Below, in pieces: positions 1 to 9,000 of a DNA stretch of 32,086 bases; positions within the stretch are counted from its first letter, which is position 1; each line of letters starts with the position of its first letter. The position numbers and the translations under genes were made by a program. Source of the DNA: CAWKEY01 sp963848675. GTDB taxonomy: Bacteria; Pseudomonadota; Gammaproteobacteria; Methylococcales; Methylomonadaceae. The notes beneath the pieces were generated by a model, which did not search any database, was not told the origin of the DNA, and saw only the letters and a list, made by a program, of their open reading frames with translations. The stretch is taken from the NCBI GenBank assembly GCA_963848675.1, contig CAWKEY010000077.1, forward strand, positions 1 to 32,086, read 5' to 3'.

Positions 1-287
1 ACATAAACCCTGGCTCATGCAATTGGCTAACAAAGTCGCCAATCAGGCCCACATTTTCCAAAACCAATTAACCACCTGTAAGTTGAATTAGACGGATTAA
101 GGGCCTGGACCAAGGTGCCCTTTGTAAGCGTAATAAGCCGGCATGTAAAACAGCGTGGTAAATCGACCAAGCCCTGATCAACCGGTTAGCAAGAGTTTCC
201 ACACATGCCCGTTCTCGTAACCGATTAATTTTATAGGCGGCTAATGGTGCTGTATCTTGGCTGAGTTTGATAGGTAATCAGGAAAGC
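1..287. other. Window edge with no confident gene; short open frame tail and weak hairpin
   Basis: Frame 2 of the plus strand is open from the window edge to a TAG at 89-91 (29 residues, ending NQLTTCKLN). It could be the C-terminus of a gene outside the window, but it is too short to identify. Seven bases later AAGGGC (99-104) can pair with GCCCTT (117-122) across a 12-base loop. Only a three-T run follows, so this is a weak terminator candidate. A minus-strand frame without an ATG is also open between about 68 and 279, and nothing in it is recognisable. The rest is read as the spacer downstream of uup. Confidence 0.25.
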
Positions 288-2180
288 TTATTCCACCAGC
301 GCTTCCAATTCATCCCAGCGCTGATAGACCTGCTCCAGCTTTTGTTCGGTTTTTTCCAGTTCAGCCAAGGTTCTGGCAATCACATCCTGATCCTTTTTAT
401 AAAATCCGGAGGCGCTGATTTGCCTGTTTAATTCCACCTGTTTGGTTTCCAGTTCTTCAATTAGATCAGGCAATTTCTCCAGCTCCTGCTGATCTTTAAA
501 ACTGAGCTTTTTCTTTTTGGCGGCTTCCGCAGGTTTTTCCTGCTTGCTGGGTTCCGGCACTTTTTTGCTGACTTCAGGCGGTTTCTGCGCCTTGCTGTGA
601 TTCATCCAGTCGCTGTAACCGCCGATGAACTCTTCAACCTTGCCCGAACCGTCCAGCACAAACACGCTGGTGACGACGTTATCGAGAAAGGCCCGGTCAT
701 GGCTGACCAATAACAGCGTGCCGTCAAAATTGACCAGTTTTTCTTCCAGCAGTTCCAGCGTCTCCAGATCCAGATCGTTGGTGGGTTCGTCCATGATGAT
801 GAGATTGGCGGGTTTGGTAAATAAACGCGCCAGCAGCAGGCGGTTTTTTTCGCCGCCCGACAGGCTTTTTACCGGTGAACGCGCCCTGGCCGGCGCAAAC
901 AGGAAATCGCCCAGATAGGACATGACGTGGCGTTTGTTACCGGCAATCTCGACAAAGTCGTTGCCATCGGCAACGGTATCGGCCACTGTCATATTGGAGT
1001 CCAGCTGATCGCGGAGCTGGTCAAAGTAGGCGATTTCAAGCCGGGTGCCCTGCTCTACGCTACCGCTATCGGGTTCCAGTTGTTTCAGCAATAATTTTAA
1101 TAATGTGGATTTTCCGGCGCCGTTGGCGCCTATCAGGCCGATTTTATCGCCGCGCTGAATCAGCGTGGAGAAGTTTTTAACGATGGCTCTATCCGCATAA
1201 GCAAAGCTAATGTCATTGACTTCGATGACTTTCTTGCCAGAAGCATCGCCCCGATCCAACGCTATCTTGCTGGTGCCCTGAAGCTCGCGGCGTTGCGCTC
1301 GTTCATTGCGCAATCTTTCCAGAGCGCGCACACGGCCTTCATTGCGGGTGCGCCGGGCCTTGACACCCTGCCGGATCCAGACTTCTTCATCGGCCAGTTT
1401 CTTGTCGAATTCGGCATTCTGATTGGCTTCGTCTTCCAATGCGGCGGCTTTGCGGCGCAGATAGTCGTCATAACTGCCCTGCCAGGATACCAGATTGCCG
1501 CGATCCAGATCAGCAATACGGGTCGCCAGCTTTTGCAGAAACGAGCGGTCGTGCGTGACGAATAAGACCGCGCCCTGAAAATTCAGCAGCTGATCTTCCA
1601 GCCAGGTAATGCTCTCAAAGTCCAGATGGTTGGTCGGCTCGTCCAGCAGCAAGACTTCGGGTTCGATCACCAGCGCTCTGGCCAGAGCCACGCGCCGCTT
1701 CCAGCCGCCGGATAAGCCGCTGATTTTGAGTTCGCCAGGCAAATCCAGTTTGCTCAAGGTGGATTCAACCCGTTGTTGAAAATGCCAGCCGTTATGCGCT
1801 TCCAGCTCGTGCTGCAAATCGCCCAGCTCCTGCAGGGCCTTTTCATCTTCATAATCCATGGTCAGAGACAGCGCATGATAGCGGGTAATCCACTCACCCA
1901 GCTCGCCTAGGCCGCTGGCGACAGCATCATAGATAGTGGCTTCATCGGGCAGATCGGGTGACTGCTCCAGCCAGGCCAGTCTTAATGCCGGCTGCCGCCA
2001 GATCTCGCCAGAATCGGCATAGATATTACCGGCGATAATCTTCATGAGCGTGGATTTGCCTTCGCCATTGCGGCCCAGCAAGCCTACCCTTTCTCCGGCG
2101 TCGAGCTGAAACTCGGCATTCTTCAATAAGGCATGGGTACCAAAGGCGATGGAAACATTGGTTAATCGTAATAAAGGCAT
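288..2180 (-). CDS. uup: ABC-F family ATPase Uup
   Basis: This is a soluble protein of 630 residues with two ABC ATPase domains and no membrane segments, which defines the ABC-F class. Domain 1 has a P-loop GRNGEGKST near residue 36, the signature LSGGWKRR and Walker B VLLLDEPTNHLD. Domain 2 has GANGAGKST, LSGGEKNR and LIIMDEPTNDLD. A charged, lysine-rich linker leads into a C-terminal coiled coil (about 560-630), the extension that separates Uup from EttA and YheS. Uup homologues associate with ribosomes and affect precise excision of transposons; the exact role is unsettled. It starts with ATG one base after the stop of the cinA-like gene, so the two are very probably co-transcribed. The first P-loop has Glu where Ala is more usual. 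Confidence 0.93.
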   Translation of the reverse strand: MPLLRLTNVSIAFGTHALLKNAEFQLDAGERVGLLGRNGEGKSTLMKIIAGNIYADSGEIWRQPALRLAWLEQSPDLPDEATIYDAVASGLGELGEWITRYHALSLTMDYEDEKALQELGDLQHELEAHNGWHFQQRVESTLSKLDLPGELKISGLSGGWKRRVALARALVIEPEVLLLDEPTNHLDFESITWLEDQLLNFQGAVLFVTHDRSFLQKLATRIADLDRGNLVSWQGSYDDYLRRKAAALEDEANQNAEFDKKLADEEVWIRQGVKARRTRNEGRVRALERLRNERAQRRELQGTSKIALDRGDASGKKVIEVNDISFAYADRAIVKNFSTLIQRGDKIGLIGANGAGKSTLLKLLLKQLEPDSGSVEQGTRLEIAYFDQLRDQLDSNMTVADTVADGNDFVEIAGNKRHVMSYLGDFLFAPARARSPVKSLSGGEKNRLLLARLFTKPANLIIMDEPTNDLDLETLELLEEKLVNFDGTLLLVSHDRAFLDNVVTSVFVLDGSGKVEEFIGGYSDWMNHSKAQKPPEVSKKVPEPSKQEKPAEAAKKKKLSFKDQQELEKLPDLIEELETKQVELNRQISASGFYKKDQDVIARTLAELEKTEQKLEQVYQRWDELEALVE

Positions 2181-2181
2181 T

Positions 2182-3408
2182 TTAGAATTCTTTGTGTTGT
2201 AAATAACGGCGCAGCATGTCCAGCCCGGATAATGCGGCCTGATTCTGTTTTCGCCCTGAGGGGCCGGTCAGTGTGTGGCGGCTTTGCTGCCAGTGATCGC
2301 CGGTCAATAGCGTATTATAAAGGATGATGCTGCGGTCTTTATGCTGAAATTGATCCTGACCGCCTTCGTAGAGCTGAATCAGTACAAAATCCGCTGCGCT
2401 TTGATCTTGGAGGGCCTTTGCCAGTGTTGCGCCAGTCGCGGGTAAATTGCCCGTGTCAACGCTAACTGCCCAACGCTGTCCCAAGGCCGTCAATGATTGC
2501 TCGTACACTGCGCTAAGCAGCCACGAACTGCCCAGGCATTTGGCAGCCAGAAAACCCTGGCTTGCGGTTTCCGCCACGGCCAACGTTTTGCCCGCCGCAA
2601 TCATCAGCTGATCGACGACCGAGGCCAGACCGCCGACGGCTTGCGTCAGGCCGTCGATGCCAAAAACCGCATCGCCCAGGCGACCGGCGACAGTCAAGGC
2701 CAGATCCGCAATGGCCGGTTCCGGAAAATCAGCCGGAAACAGCAATTTGGTTTGCACCTCATCCACGCCGGCGCGAAAGCCCAGTTGAACGGGCGCTGGA
2801 ATCTCGATGCCGGCCAAACGTTGCTGAATATCCGACTCCCCAATGCCGAAGGTTTTTATGCTGATTAGTTTGCCGGGCTTTAAGGCAAACCGGCTTGCCA
2901 GCAGCGGCTGGATTCTTTCCAAAAAAAGCTGCCTCATTTCATAAGGTACGCCAGGCATGAAGGCAAACCAGCAGCGGCCAAGCTGCAGGGCAAAGCCGGG
3001 CGCCGTGCCCCAGCCGTTATCGAGCCGAAGCGCGCCTTGCGGCAGCATGGCCTGCTTGCGATTGGCTTCGGGCATGGGCCGGTTGCGGTTTTTAAAAAAC
3101 TGCTCAATCTGTGCAAAGGCTGTCTCATCAAAGCGCAACGGCAAATTGAAGGCCTGCGCCACCGCTTCGGCGGTCAAATCATCGATGGTTGGTCCGAGCC
3201 CGCCGGTACACAGGCAGCAATCGGCGCGTGTGGATATTTCCCGTAGCAAGTCAACCAGATCACCCAGTTTATCGCCAACCGCCGTGTGCCGGGTGACGGT
3301 AAAGCCCATATGCACGGCCTGTTCAGAGAGCCAGGCCGAATTACTATCGACCGTTTGTCCTGTCACTATTTCTTCACCTTGCGAGAAGATTTCCAGGGTT
3401 GGGTTCAT
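2182..3408 (-). CDS. CinA-like protein: MoCF-type N-terminal domain with a degenerate PncC-like C-terminal domain
   Basis: The product has 408 residues, the usual CinA length. The N-terminal half is a molybdopterin-binding-like (MoCF) domain, with SQGEEIVTGQTVDSNSAWL at the start and CTGGLGPTIDDLT near residue 90; CinA proteins with this domain act as ADP-ribose/NAD-related pyrophosphatases. The C-terminal region (about 265-405) should be a nicotinamide-nucleotide amidase. Here the family's ESCTGG motif reads ETASQG, and the later AITGIAGPGG-like segment is not recognisable, so that activity is doubtful. The start is an ATG. The gene precedes uup by one base and follows a large hairpin. It might have kept only the pyrophosphatase role; this is inference. 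Confidence 0.8.
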   Translation of the reverse strand: MNPTLEIFSQGEEIVTGQTVDSNSAWLSEQAVHMGFTVTRHTAVGDKLGDLVDLLREISTRADCCLCTGGLGPTIDDLTAEAVAQAFNLPLRFDETAFAQIEQFFKNRNRPMPEANRKQAMLPQGALRLDNGWGTAPGFALQLGRCWFAFMPGVPYEMRQLFLERIQPLLASRFALKPGKLISIKTFGIGESDIQQRLAGIEIPAPVQLGFRAGVDEVQTKLLFPADFPEPAIADLALTVAGRLGDAVFGIDGLTQAVGGLASVVDQLMIAAGKTLAVAETASQGFLAAKCLGSSWLLSAVYEQSLTALGQRWAVSVDTGNLPATGATLAKALQDQSAADFVLIQLYEGGQDQFQHKDRSIILYNTLLTGDHWQQSRHTLTGPSGRKQNQAALSGLDMLRRYLQHKEF

Positions 3409-3446
3409 ATCATAAATCCCTTAAAAATAAGCTTTTAACAGATGGA

Positions 3447-3506
3447 TGGGAGCGACGCCCTCGTCGCGACTAAACGCTTTAAATCGCGACGAGGGCGTCG
3501 CTCCCA
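3447..3506. repeat. Perfect 23-bp inverted repeat (REP-like element)
   Basis: The arms at 3447-3469 and 3484-3506 are perfect reverse complements separated by 14 A/T-rich bases. Each arm itself contains a small palindrome, GCGACG-CCCT-CGTCGC, so one strand can fold either as one long stem or as two small hairpins. It lies between the AEC transporter gene and the cinA-like gene, both on the minus strand. There is no T-run at its end, so it looks more like a REP/BIME-type repeat than a simple terminator, though it could stabilise or end the upstream transcript. Confidence 0.8.
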
Positions 3507-3572
3507 CGACCAAACAGAACCTGCTTTCTGTTATGAATTGATGTGGTTTCAAGTCCAAGTTGACGATAAGCA

Positions 3573-4493
3573 TCACGCCATCAAAACGCCATGCCAAAAC
3601 GGCAGCGTAAACAGGCTTAACAATGTCGTCAGGGTCACGGTCATCGCATAAAGCGAGCTATCCAGGTGATAGCGGTCGCACAACACGATGCCCAGCACCA
3701 TGCTTGGCATGGCCATTTCCAGCACCGCCGCGGCTTTATAAGCGCCTTCAAAATCCAGATGCTGCACCAGAATCATTGCAAACAGCGGCATCAGCGCCAT
3801 TTTTATCAGAATAACCGGCGTGACATAAGGCAAATTGCGTAAAGTGACCGCTTTCCAGCTTAATGCCAAGCCCAAGGCAAACAGCATCAAAGGCACTACC
3901 GCCGCTGATAATTTTTGCAGAACACCGGCCAGCCAGTCCGGGGCAACCACACCATTAAGATTTAGAGCCACCGCCAGCGCCGCCGCCCAAAATGGCGGGG
4001 CATTCAGATACGACCATGCCGGTTTCGCCTGTTCCGCGCTGTCTTCACCATAATGCCGCACGACCATAATTCCTATGGTAAACAACAACGGCGTCGTGGC
4101 AAACAGGTCTGCCTGTATTGCTACTGACCGCGCCCAGTGGCCAAAGGTCTGCTCCAGCACCGGCAAGCCCAGATAGGTCACATTCGGGAAAGCCGCCGCG
4201 AGTATCATCGCCCCCAGACGCCGGTGTTCAAACTTGAACAAGACGCCCACCAGCCAGATACAAGACATGGCAAACGTTATGCAGCATATCCCCAACAGCG
4301 TATATTGCAGGGAATGCAAGCCAATATCCGCCGTCCATAACACCTCCAGCACCATGGCTGGCAGCAGTAGATAATAGACCACCGTAGTCAGCACCAGCCG
4401 GGTTTGCTCGGCGCATAGCCCGGCGGGTCTTAACCTGCGCCAACCGACGCCAAAGGCAATTAGCAAAGTCATTTGAATCAGTGTGGAGTTCAT
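3573..4493 (-). CDS. AEC family (auxin efflux carrier-like) transporter
   Basis: The product has 306 residues and is almost entirely hydrophobic, with about ten predicted membrane segments in two bundles around a polar middle region (HYGEDSAEQAKPAW, about residue 145). This is the layout of the AEC family of secondary carriers. Family-like features are the N-terminal hydrophobic segment with LLLPAMVLEVL, the VTYLGLPVLEQTFG stretch and the second-half helix with EMAMPSMVLGIVLCDRY. Members carry small organic anions or related compounds; the substrate cannot be read from sequence. The start is an ATG with a short leader. It transcribes towards cinA and uup but is separated from them by about 160 bases containing the large hairpin. 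Confidence 0.85.
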   Translation of the reverse strand: MNSTLIQMTLLIAFGVGWRRLRPAGLCAEQTRLVLTTVVYYLLLPAMVLEVLWTADIGLHSLQYTLLGICCITFAMSCIWLVGVLFKFEHRRLGAMILAAAFPNVTYLGLPVLEQTFGHWARSVAIQADLFATTPLLFTIGIMVVRHYGEDSAEQAKPAWSYLNAPPFWAAALAVALNLNGVVAPDWLAGVLQKLSAAVVPLMLFALGLALSWKAVTLRNLPYVTPVILIKMALMPLFAMILVQHLDFEGAYKAAAVLEMAMPSMVLGIVLCDRYHLDSSLYAMTVTLTTLLSLFTLPFWHGVLMA

Positions 4494-4522
4494 AAGTTCT
4501 AGTGTATTGTGACAAACTTAAT

Positions 4523-4550
4523 TTTAACATTCACCGTTAAAACAAGTTCC
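4523..4550 (-). promoter_or_regulatory. Possible sigma-E-type promoter upstream of the AEC transporter gene
   Basis: On the minus strand GGAACTT (4544-4550) is followed after 15 bases by GTTAAA (4523-4528). The -35 and the spacing match the sigma-E consensus GGAACTT-N15-GTCNAA, but the normally conserved C of the -10 is T. It sits 30 bases upstream of the start codon. Confidence 0.25.
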
Positions 4551-4615
4551 GGTAATATAGTTTTAGGGACAAGGTTCAAGGAACAAGGTGCAAAACAGCA
4601 GGCCTTGCCGGACCA

Positions 4616-4671
4616 CCTTGAACCTTGAACCTTGAACCTTGAACCTTGAACCTTGAACCTTGAACCTTGAA
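4616..4671. repeat. Tandem heptamer repeat, eight copies of CCTTGAA, in the pyrF leader
   Basis: Eight perfect head-to-tail copies of CCTTGAA run from 4616 to 4671 and end ten bases before the pyrF ATG. The upstream block AAGGTTCAAGG (4571-4581) is the reverse complement of part of the repeat, so the leader can form several alternative hairpins. Every copy contains TGA and seven is not a multiple of three, so all plus-strand frames are closed through the tract. A copy-number change would therefore alter leader length or structure, not the protein. Confidence 0.95.
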
Positions 4672-4681
4672 CCTTTTTTCT

Positions 4682-5404
4682 ATGACCAAATTCATCTCAA
4701 CCAAACCCATTCCCGTCCGTGAGCGCCTGATTATGGCGCTGGACGTTCCCAGCATTCCCGAAGCCCAGGCATTGGTGGAAGAACTCGGCGACTCGGTGAT
4801 CTTCTATAAAGTCGGCATGGAACTGTTTATGTCGGGGGATTATTTCGGTTTTATTGAATGGTTGAAGCAACGCAACAAGAAAGTCTTCGTCGATTTGAAG
4901 TTTTTTGATGTGCCGGCCACCGTCGGCCGCGCCATCAAAGCCTTAAGCAGCAAAGGCGTTGACCTCGCCACCATCCACGGCAATGACGCCATCATGGAAG
5001 CGGCCGCCAAGGAGAAAGGCAACCTTAAAGTGCTGGCCGTCACTGCCTTAACCAGCCTGGATCGTGGCGATCTCAATGACTTGGGCTTTCAGTGCGATGT
5101 GCGCGAGTTAGTATTGTCGCGCGCCAAACGGGCCCTGCAAATCGGCTGCGACGGCATTGTTTCGTCAGGACTGGAAGTGTCGATGCTCAGAGAAGAACTT
5201 GACCACCGGCTATTGGTGATTACGCCTGGCATCAGACCCGTAGACAACCGCGAGGAAGATGACCAGAAACGCGTCGTCAGCGTGGAAATGGCCTTCCAGA
5301 ACGGTGCCGATTATATCGTCGTCGGCCGGCCTATCCGCGACGCCGAGAATCGCAAAGCCATGGCCGAAAAAATACAAAGCCAGATTCTGGCGCAATTTCA
5401 GTGA
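4682..5404 (+). CDS. pyrF: Orotidine 5'-phosphate decarboxylase
   Basis: It decarboxylates OMP to UMP, the last step of de novo pyrimidine synthesis, in the cytoplasm. The protein has 240 residues from the ATG at 4682. IMALDVPS opens the TIM barrel; the catalytic Lys/Asp signature is FVDLKFFDVPATV (near residue 75), and the phosphate-binding C-terminal part has ITPGIRP and DYIVVGRPI. A TTG at 4667 would extend the frame by five residues but lies inside the heptamer repeat, so the ATG is preferred. No Shine-Dalgarno sequence is visible before it because the repeat and a T-rich stretch occupy that place. A second in-frame ATG at 4733 is possible but would leave an unusually short N-terminus. 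Confidence 0.93.
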   Translation: MTKFISTKPIPVRERLIMALDVPSIPEAQALVEELGDSVIFYKVGMELFMSGDYFGFIEWLKQRNKKVFVDLKFFDVPATVGRAIKALSSKGVDLATIHGNDAIMEAAAKEKGNLKVLAVTALTSLDRGDLNDLGFQCDVRELVLSRAKRALQIGCDGIVSSGLEVSMLREELDHRLLVITPGIRPVDNREEDDQKRVVSVEMAFQNGADYIVVGRPIRDAENRKAMAEKIQSQILAQFQ

Positions 5405-5467
5405 CCCCTAAGACATGCGGTTGTTATGTATTAACACAGCCCTCATAAACCCAGGCCCTTTCTGTCC

Positions 5468-5821
5468 ATGAATCCGATCCTCGCCTCCATTCTGCTTTTG
5501 GTGTGCAGCAATGTCTTTATGACCTTCGCCTGGTATGCGCATCTGAAAGAACTCAACGGCAAGCCCTGGCTGATTGCGGCAATATTAAGCTGGCTGGTGG
5601 CTTTACTTGAGTATTTGTTGCAAGTGCCTGCCAACCGGATTGGTTATCAGGCGCTGAATCTAGGTCAGCTGAAAATTATGCAGGAAGTCATTACGCTGAG
5701 CGTATTTGTACCTTTTGCTTTTTTCTATATGAAAGAGCCCTTAAAGCTGGATTATGTATGGGCGGCGCTGTGTATTTTAGGCGCTGTATTTTTTATGTTC
5801 CGGGAAAAAATTTTCCATTAG
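5468..5821 (+). CDS. DMT-superfamily membrane protein of the DUF486 type
   Basis: This is a 117-residue inner-membrane protein with four predicted helices: residues 4-24, 34-54, about 75-95 and 97-113. It has the compact form of the DUF486/COG3169 family, which belongs to the drug/metabolite transporter superfamily. Typical stretches are MTFAWYAHLK near the first helix, and NRIGYQALNLGQLKIMQEVITL. The transported substrate is unknown for the family. It lies 63 bases after pyrF with an ATG start and may share its transcript. A GCAGGCC...GGCCTGC stem (5835-5841 with 5855-5861) follows the stop but lacks a T-run. Confidence 0.85.
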   Translation: MNPILASILLLVCSNVFMTFAWYAHLKELNGKPWLIAAILSWLVALLEYLLQVPANRIGYQALNLGQLKIMQEVITLSVFVPFAFFYMKEPLKLDYVWAALCILGAVFFMFREKIFH

Positions 5822-5943
5822 CCGGGTTTTGTTGGCAGGCCGCTGCATGGCTGCTGGCCTGCATCACCGGACAGATTCTGCCCTTATACCCTCATCAAAC
5901 AAACGTAACTATTCAGCCTATTTTGCAAGGTGCGTGATTGTAC

Positions 5944-6025
5944 TGTCATTTCGGCCAACGGGAGAAATCTTAAGCGCTGGAGACTGGATTCAAGCTTAAG
6001 ATTCCCCGCTTTGCTCGCAATGACA
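5944..6025. repeat. MITE-like inverted-repeat spacer element
   Basis: The outer ends TGTCATT (5944-5950) and AATGACA (6019-6025) are inverted copies, and an inner pair AATCTTAAG (5966-5974) and CTTAAGATT (5995-6003) is also perfectly inverted. The result is an 82-base non-coding element with a bulged long stem, ending two bases before the mfd stop codon. Elements with TGTCATT-type ends are common intergenic repeats in many proteobacteria; this one has not been compared with any database. Confidence 0.6.
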
Positions 6026-6027
6026 CA

Positions 6028-9000
6028 TTAAGCATTGATTTCTGCGGGCGTCAATCGCTGCAACAGCTCCGTGATGAAATCAAGCTTCTGCTCTGTGGTT
6101 TCGAAGGCTTTAACAAATCTTAACTTGTCAGCGCCATCAAATTTATACATCTGCGCCTGGGTTTGTATCAGGGTGATTAGCTGATCGGCGTTGATTTTAG
6201 GTTCCGGGCTAAAAACCAGCCGGCCACCGCCTACATTGGCTTCTATTTTTTTTATGCCCATTTTTTCAGCCCGCTGTTTTAATTCGGTCACGCTGAACAA
6301 TGTTTTTACCGGCTCCGGCAACAAGCCGAAGCGGTCTATCATTTCCACCTGCAGTTCGCGCAAGTCTTCTGTGCTTTCGGCGCTGGCTATGCGTTTGTAC
6401 AGCACCAGACGGGCGTGTATATCGGGCAGATAGTCTTCCGGTATCAGCGCCGGTGTTTGCAGATCGACTTCCGGCCCGGTATCCATCGGGGTATCCAGTT
6501 CCGGCTGTTTGCCGGATTTTAATGCGTTGACTGCGCGTTCCAGCAATTCGGTATACAAGGTAAAGCCGATTTCCTGAATCTCGCCGCTTTGCTCATCGCC
6601 CAGCAATTCACCGGCACCGCGAATTTCCATGTCGTGTGACGACAGCATGAAGCCCGCGCCCAAATCGCCGGAGGCTTCGACCGCCTCCAGCCGTTTAACG
6701 GCATCCTTGCTCATCAGGGTTTTCGGCGGCACGATGAAATACGCATAAGCCCGATGATGCGAGCGCCCTACCCGTCCACGCAACTGGTGCAATTGCGCGA
6801 GCCCCAGTTTGTCAGCGCGGTTGATGATGATGGTATTGGCGCTGGGAATATCGATGCCGCTTTCAATAATGGTGGAACACAACAGCAGATTAAAGCGCTG
6901 ATGATAAAAATCCAGCATGATGCGTTCCAGCTCGCGCTCGGGCATCTGGCCGTGAGCGCTTCCAATGCGCGCTTCAGGAACCAGTTTACCCAGCTCCCCA
7001 GCCATTTTCTCCATGGATTTGACATCATTATGCAAAAAGAAAACCTGTCCGCCGCGCTTGATTTCACGCAGACAGGCTTCTTTAACCTGCGAATCTATCC
7101 ATTCGCTGATAAAGGTTTTGATGGCATGACGGTTAGGCGGCGGGCTGGCGATGATGGAAATATCCCGTAATCCGGACAAGGCCATATTCAAGGTGCGAGG
7201 AATCGGTGTTGCCGTCATGGTCAAGATATCCAATTCATTGCGCAGTTTTTTGAAGTGTTCCTTCTGGCGCACGCCAAAACGGTGTTCTTCATCAATGACC
7301 ACCAAGCCCAGCGCCTTGTATTTGATTTCATTGGATAATAATTTATGCGTGCCGATGACAATATCGACCTTGCCTTGCTCCAGGTCTTCCAAAATGGCTT
7401 TCTGCTGCCTGGGCGATACAAAGCGCGACATCACTTCCACACGCACGGGCCAGTCGGCAAAACGGTCGCTAAAATTCTGATAATGCTGCTGCGCCAGCAA
7501 GGTCGTCGGCACCAATACCGCCACCTGCTTGCCGCTTTGCACGGCAATAAAAGCGGCTCGCATCGATACTTCTGTTTTACCAAAGCCGACATCGCCACAA
7601 ATCACCCTGTCCATAGGATGCGGACTGGCCATATCGGCCAGTATGGCTTCAATAGCGGTCTGCTGGTCGGGCGTTTCTTCAAAGGGAAAGGCATCGGCAA
7701 AGGCCTGATAGTCACACTCTTGAATTTTAAAGGCATAGCCTTGCTTGACCGCTCGCTTGGCATGAATCTCCAGCAATTCGGCGGCGACATCGCGGATGCG
7801 CTCGATGGCTTTTTTCTTGGCCCTGCTCCATTGATCGCCGCCCAGCCTGTGCAAGGGCGCATTTTCCGGACTGACGCCGGTATAACGGCCAATCAAGTGC
7901 AGGGACGAAACCGGCACATACAGCTTGTCGTTATGGGCATATTCCAGCGCCAGAAATTCCGCCGTCATGCCGCCAATCTGCAAGGTCTGCAGACCCAAAT
8001 AACGGCCAACGCCATGCTCCTGATGCACGACCGGCGAGCCTATCGTCAGCTCGTTCAGATTGTTGACGATGTTTTCAAGCTCGCGCGCGGCCGATATGCG
8101 GCGTCTGCGCCGCTGCTGGGCTTTTTCGCCGGACAGCTGATTTTCGGTAATGATGGCAATGGCCGAGGATTTTTTTCGATCGGGCTCCAGCCATAAGCCC
8201 TGATCCATCGGCGCAACCAGAATGCAGGGCGACTGTTCGGACTGCAAAAATGTTTGCCAGCCCTCAACCTGCCTGACGGTGATTTTGTATTGCCTTAATT
8301 TTTCGATTAAGCCTTCGCGGCGTCCGGCTGATTCGGCGACAAACAAAATTTTGCCGGCAAAATCCGCCACAAAATGCTGTAAGGCCTGCGCCGGCTCTTT
8401 CAGCTTGGCATCGATGGTCAACACGGGCAAGCGCCGGCAATTGAAATCCAGTGCCTGTTTATCTCCCCCGGCATTGGTCCCTTGTTCAGCGTTTACCAGC
8501 CTAATCCGCGCGAATGATGCTGTTCTTTGCGTCAGCTCATCGGCGGATAAAAACAACATTTCCGGCGCCAGCAAAGGCCGCTCGACGTCATACTTTCTTT
8601 GCTGAAAACGATCTTCCGCCTCACCATAAAATGCCCTTGCCGTTGCCGCAAACGCATCGGACAGCACTACAGCGGCCGAGGCGGGCAGATAATCAAACAA
8701 GGTTGCGGTTTTGTCTACAAACAGCGGCAAATAATATTCAATGCCGCCGGGGGTAATGCCTTTGCTGACATCCAAATACAAAAGGTTTTTGGGAGATGAT
8801 TGCGGGAAATAGTCTCTAAACGCCTGCCGGAAATGTTTGATTGAAGCATCGGTAAAGGGAAACTCGCGCGCCGGGAACAACTGAATCTGCTCGATTTTTT
8901 CGAGTGACCGTTGCGATTCAGGATCAAACGTCCGGATCGATTCAATTTCCTCATCGAATAATTCGATCCGGAACGGCACCTTGCTGCCCATCGGAAACAA

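Noticed and set aside
1293..1565. Plus-strand open frames antisense to uup, mfd and other genes
   Set aside because: They are shadows of strongly conserved minus-strand genes and show no recognisable motif.
4667..4681. TTG start for PyrF inside the heptamer repeat
   Set aside because: It adds only five unconserved residues and lies in the repeat tract; the ATG at 4682 is more plausible.
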